64,000 nucleotides of DNA, taken from contig NZ_CADEAR010000004.1 of assembly GCF_902825325.1 (NCBI RefSeq), positions 1 through 64,000 on the forward strand. Direction: 5' to 3'. Position numbers and translations under genes: made by a program. Shown piece by piece: positions 60,947 through 64,000 of this stretch; position 1 is the first letter of the stretch, and each line of letters begins with the position of its first letter. This DNA comes from Brucella tritici (GTDB lineage Bacteria; Pseudomonadota; Alphaproteobacteria; Rhizobiales; Rhizobiaceae). Under the pieces are notes generated by a model. That model was not told the origin of the DNA and ran no database searches. It was given only the letters and a program-made list of their open reading frames with translations.

Positions 60947-63331
60947 ATGAACAACGTGACTGGCCATGACCCCTTGGCCCCAAAGCAACTCTCATTGATC
61001 GACCGCTACTGGCGAGCGGCGAATTATCTCTCCGTCGGCCAGATCTATCTGATGGAAAATCCCTTACTGCGCAAACCACTTGAACCGGAGCACATCAAGC
61101 CAAGATTACTTGGCCATTGGGGCACGACGCCTGGCCTCAATTTTATTTATGCTCATCTCAATCGCATCATTCAGGATCGAGATGCCAATGTAATTTACGT
61201 TTGCGGCCCCGGCCATGGCGGGCCGGGCATGGTTGCGAACACTTATCTCGAAGGCTCTTATTCCGAAATATATCCCGAGGTTAGCGAAGACGAAACGGGT
61301 ATGCGCAAGCTGTTCCGGCAGTTTTCCTTTCCTGGTGGTATACCGAGCCATGTCGCGCCGGAAACACCTGGTTCGATCCATGAAGGCGGAGAACTTGGTT
61401 ATGCTTTGGTACACGCCTATGGCGCTGCATTCGATAATCCGGACCTGGTTGTCGCCTGCGTGGTTGGTGATGGAGAAGCAGAAACAGGAACGCTTGCCAC
61501 CTCATGGCATTCGAACAAATTTCTCAACCCCGTGCGTGACGGTGTTGTTCTGCCGATCCTGCACCTGAACGGCTATAAAATCGCAAACCCCACTGTCCTT
61601 GCCCGCCTTTCTGACAATGATCTGGCCGATCTATTCAAGGGCTATGGTTATGAACCGTTCTTCGTTGAGGGTAGCGAGCCGAAGGCTATGCATCAGAAAA
61701 TGGCGGCGACGCTCGATACGATCTTCGCTAGGATCGAGCAAATTAAGAAAAACGCTGATCTGAAGTCTCCTGAACGGCCGCGATGGCCGATGGTCATCCT
61801 CAGAAGTCCAAAAGGCTGGACCGGTCCGAAAAAAGTTGATGGGCTCATCGTCGAGAACTATTGGCGTTCGCACCAGGTGCCTGTCGCTAACTGCCGTGAG
61901 AATGATGCGCATCGCAAGATTCTCGAAGAATGGATGAGGAGCTATGATCCGGAGGATTTGTTTGACACAAATGGCGCGTTAAAATCAGAACTGCGTGCAC
62001 TTGCGCCGAAAGGCGAACTGCGCATGGGCGCTAATCCACATGCAAATGGCGGATTGCTGCGTAAAGAACTTCACACACCTGACTTCCGTCAATACGCCGT
62101 TGACGTCAATGAACCGGGCGCCATCGACGCGCAATCGACCAAGATACTTGGTGAATACTTGCGGGACGTGCTCAAGCTGAATGAGCCCGAGAAAAATTTT
62201 CGCGTGTTCGGCCCGGACGAGACCGCGTCGAACCGCCTCAGTGCGGTTTTCGATGCCAGTGACCGTGTGTGGATGGCTGAAACGCTCGACATAGACGATC
62301 ATCTTTCTGCGGATGGTCGCGTGATGGAGGTGTTGAGCGAGAATTTATGCCAAGGCTGGTTGGAGGGATACCTGCTAACCGGCAGGCATGGTTTCTTCTC
62401 CTGCTACGAAGCTTTCATCCATATCGTTGATTCCATGTTTAATCAGCACGCAAAATGGCTGCAGGTTGCCCGGGAGCTGAAATGGCGAAAGCCTGTCTCT
62501 TCCCTCAACTATCTTCTGACGTCGCACGTGTGGCGTCAGGATCATAATGGCTTCTCCCATCAGGATCCTGGTTTTGTCGATCTAGTGGCCAATAAAAGCG
62601 CCGATATCATCCGTGCCTATTTTCCACCCGATGCCAATACGCTGCTGTGGGTCGGCGATCATTGCCTGAAAACCTGGAATCGCGTGAACGTAATTGTTGC
62701 GGGAAAGCAGCCGGAGCCTCAGTGGCTGTCAATGGATGAAGCCATCCGCCATTGCGAAGCCGGTCTCGGCATATGGAGCTGGGCCGGAACTGAGGATGGT
62801 CTGGAACCCGATATCGTGATGGCATGTGCGGGCGATGTTCCGACGATGGAAACGCTTGCGGCAGTCGATCTTCTGCGGCAGTCGTTGCCGCATCTGCGTA
62901 TCCGGGTAGTCAATGTCGTGGATTTAATGGTTCTTCAGTCGCCACAACAGCATCCCCATGGCATTGCTGACGAGGAGTTTGATCGGATTTTCACGACCAA
63001 CCGGCCGGTGATCTTCGCTTATCACGGCTATCCATATCTCATTCATCGGCTCGTTTATAAGCGTAGGAATCACCCGAATTTCCATGTGCGCGGCTTTATC
63101 GAACAAGGGACGACGACCACGCCCTTTGATATGACGGTCTTGAATGAGCTGGATCGGTTTCATCTAGCCATTGAGGCCATCAGGCGACTGCCACTCGGTG
63201 GCGATGTCGCAGAACCTTTGATCGCCAGATTTGTAGACAAACTGACGCTTCACAAAAAATACGTGAGAGAACATGGTGAGGATATGCCTGAAATCCGTAA
63301 CTGGAAATGGCCGTATAGGGTTGAGGCTTGA
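60947..63331 (+). CDS. xfp: Phosphoketolase (xylulose 5-phosphate/fructose 6-phosphate)
   Basis: Thiamine-diphosphate enzyme splitting xylulose 5-phosphate (or fructose 6-phosphate) to acetyl phosphate and glyceraldehyde 3-phosphate (or erythrose 4-phosphate). 794 residues, normal length. Signature 1 [20 protein letters not shown], ThDP motif [19 protein letters not shown], and further conserved [36 protein letters not shown] (His/Gln active site) and [14 protein letters not shown]. Co-transcribed with ackA. Could also use D-xylulose/ribulose 5-phosphate derived from the pentitol locus (inference). Confidence 0.95.
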   Translation: MNNVTGHDPLAPKQLSLIDRYWRAANYLSVGQIYLMENPLLRKPLEPEHIKPRLLGHWGTTPGLNFIYAHLNRIIQDRDANVIYVCGPGHGGPGMVANTYLEGSYSEIYPEVSEDETGMRKLFRQFSFPGGIPSHVAPETPGSIHEGGELGYALVHAYGAAFDNPDLVVACVVGDGEAETGTLATSWHSNKFLNPVRDGVVLPILHLNGYKIANPTVLARLSDNDLADLFKGYGYEPFFVEGSEPKAMHQKMAATLDTIFARIEQIKKNADLKSPERPRWPMVILRSPKGWTGPKKVDGLIVENYWRSHQVPVANCRENDAHRKILEEWMRSYDPEDLFDTNGALKSELRALAPKGELRMGANPHANGGLLRKELHTPDFRQYAVDVNEPGAIDAQSTKILGEYLRDVLKLNEPEKNFRVFGPDETASNRLSAVFDASDRVWMAETLDIDDHLSADGRVMEVLSENLCQGWLEGYLLTGRHGFFSCYEAFIHIVDSMFNQHAKWLQVARELKWRKPVSSLNYLLTSHVWRQDHNGFSHQDPGFVDLVANKSADIIRAYFPPDANTLLWVGDHCLKTWNRVNVIVAGKQPEPQWLSMDEAIRHCEAGLGIWSWAGTEDGLEPDIVMACAGDVPTMETLAAVDLLRQSLPHLRIRVVNVVDLMVLQSPQQHPHGIADEEFDRIFTTNRPVIFAYHGYPYLIHRLVYKRRNHPNFHVRGFIEQGTTTTPFDMTVLNELDRFHLAIEAIRRLPLGGDVAEPLIARFVDKLTLHKKYVREHGEDMPEIRNWKWPYRVEA

Positions 63332-63820
63332 GTGAATGGGCTTTCGCCTATGCGAAGTGGACTTGCCGTTTGTTCACTAAAAGAAGGTGTCTGAAGTCTG
63401 TATGTGAGATATTGGCTGCGGCTTCCGGTGCCGTGGCCAAGCCTATATGGTTTTCTATCTGGTGAGGTTCTTTGATAGTATCGCGCAAGCTTACCGATGA
63501 TTTTTCCATAATTAAATTTTAGGATGAGAGAAATTCACAGTGTAATTCTAAGGATCGGGCTGGCCATAGATTTTTTCTTTTTATTTCGTTCTTTGGCACA
63601 GCAGAAATAAACTCTTTCTTCCGCAGTTGGACGCAATAAATATTGAAAACTAAATTCGCCGTAAAAAGCGACCAAAAACATTTGGGATTTTATCCAGAAT
63701 GCGTTAGCGTTTCCACAGTCCCGTGGGAGGACGTGATGAAATACAGTGGGGGAGTAACCTGCAAGAACTTCCCGCTCGGCCATGGCGCCATGGCAAAATC
63801 TATTGGAGTGAGGAGGAAAT
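63332..63820. other. 489-bp AT-rich intergenic/promoter region
   Basis: No convincing gene: two opposite frames of 63-82 codons lack family pattern. The 63400-63660 part is AT-rich and probably holds the promoter for the downstream TRAP operon. No clear terminator for xfp was identified. Confidence 0.5.
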
Positions 63821-64000
63821 ATGCAAATCTTTAATCGGAAAACAACTGTTTCTCTGGCGACTGCGCTAGGGCTGGTTTGGGGCGCGGCGCAAGCGAAAGC
63901 CGAGGAATTTGTAAATATTCTGACTGGCGGAACCAGCGGTGTCTACTATCCGCTGGGCGTTGCGATGGAAAAAATCTATTCGGGCATTCCCGACGTGCGC
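63821..64000 (+). CDS. TAXI-family TRAP transporter binding protein, 3' end outside window
   Basis: Periplasmic solute-binding subunit of a TRAP transporter. Only 60 residues are visible: signal peptide (FNRKTTVSLATALGLVWGAA, ending QAKA-EEF) and the TAXI-family opening FVNILTGGTSGVYYPLGVAM followed by EKIYSGIPDV. ATG at 63821 with AGGAGG 4 bases upstream. The membrane subunit should follow beyond the window. Confidence 0.85.
   Translation, partial: MQIFNRKTTVSLATALGLVWGAAQAKAEEFVNILTGGTSGVYYPLGVAMEKIYSGIPDVR

Noticed and set aside
63535..63834. Opposing short frames before the TAXI gene
   Set aside because: AT-rich promoter-like sequence, no family pattern, one overlaps the ribosome-binding site and start of the TAXI gene.
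1..64000. CRISPR arrays, rRNA and tRNA genes
   Set aside because: No regularly spaced repeats with spacers and no tRNA or rRNA pattern were noticed by eye; a dedicated scan (tRNAscan, CRISPR finder) would be decisive.

Overview
The window looks like an alphaproteobacterium of the Brucellaceae (Brucella/Ochrobactrum group). The main evidence is a bioB-F-D-A-Z operon ending in bioZ and carrying two BioR-type boxes, a rhizobial/Brucella-style VirB/TraA/TraD conjugation set, and the moderately GC-rich alphaproteobacterial codon use. No replication or partition gene and no rRNA or tRNA is visible, so the replicon (second chromosome, chromid or plasmid) cannot be decided. This assignment is inference from gene content, not from a database search.

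Layout. (1) 1-23.5 kb is a mosaic conjugation region: the tail of an IS3-family transposase, a MarR-type regulator divergent from a TrbM-like protein and a complete virB1-B2-B3-B4-B5-eex-B6-B7-B8-B9-B10-B11 operon; then a non-conjugation abg-like cluster (LysR, M20D amidohydrolase, AbgT transporter), a decayed hlyD-type pseudogene, virD4 and traD on the minus strand, and a large TraA relaxase/helicase on the plus strand. The 429-bp gap between traD and traA is the likely place for oriT. (2) 23.7-25.1 kb holds a TetR regulator and a small membrane protein that share an 18-bp operator. (3) 25.2-32.2 kb is a LacI-controlled pentitol locus: XylF-like binding protein, one-domain ATPase, permease, ribitol 2-dehydrogenase and an FGGY pentulose kinase. 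Together they suggest ribitol uptake and conversion via D-ribulose to D-ribulose 5-phosphate. (4) 32.5-37.6 kb is the biotin operon bioBFDAZ with four successive 4-nt start/stop overlaps. (5) 37.7-39.4 kb holds a truncated gene and a frameshifted IS110-family transposase. (6) 39.5-46.1 kb is a catabolic cluster of unknown substrate: cupin, DUF3100-type membrane protein plus a small membrane partner, M20D amidohydrolase, LysR, beta-hydroxyacid dehydrogenase and aldehyde dehydrogenase. (7) 46.2-50.0 kb is an iron(III)-type ABC importer, followed by a lipocalin. (8) 51.2-55.0 kb is a sortase locus unusual for a Gram-negative: class GN-like sortase, a VIT/VWA target protein with an LPQTA sorting signal, and a divergent XRE-type regulator. 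(9) 55.1-59.4 kb is an RND efflux pump with its adaptor. (10) 59.7-63.3 kb is acetate kinase plus phosphoketolase. (11) The window ends inside a TAXI-type TRAP binding protein.

The most rewarding points for follow-up are the sortase locus with its own regulator, the DUF3100 cluster, the alanine in the VirB11 P-loop, the shared TetR operator, the LacI palindrome with a structured leader, the paired BioR boxes, and the uncharacterised traD-traA intergenic region.
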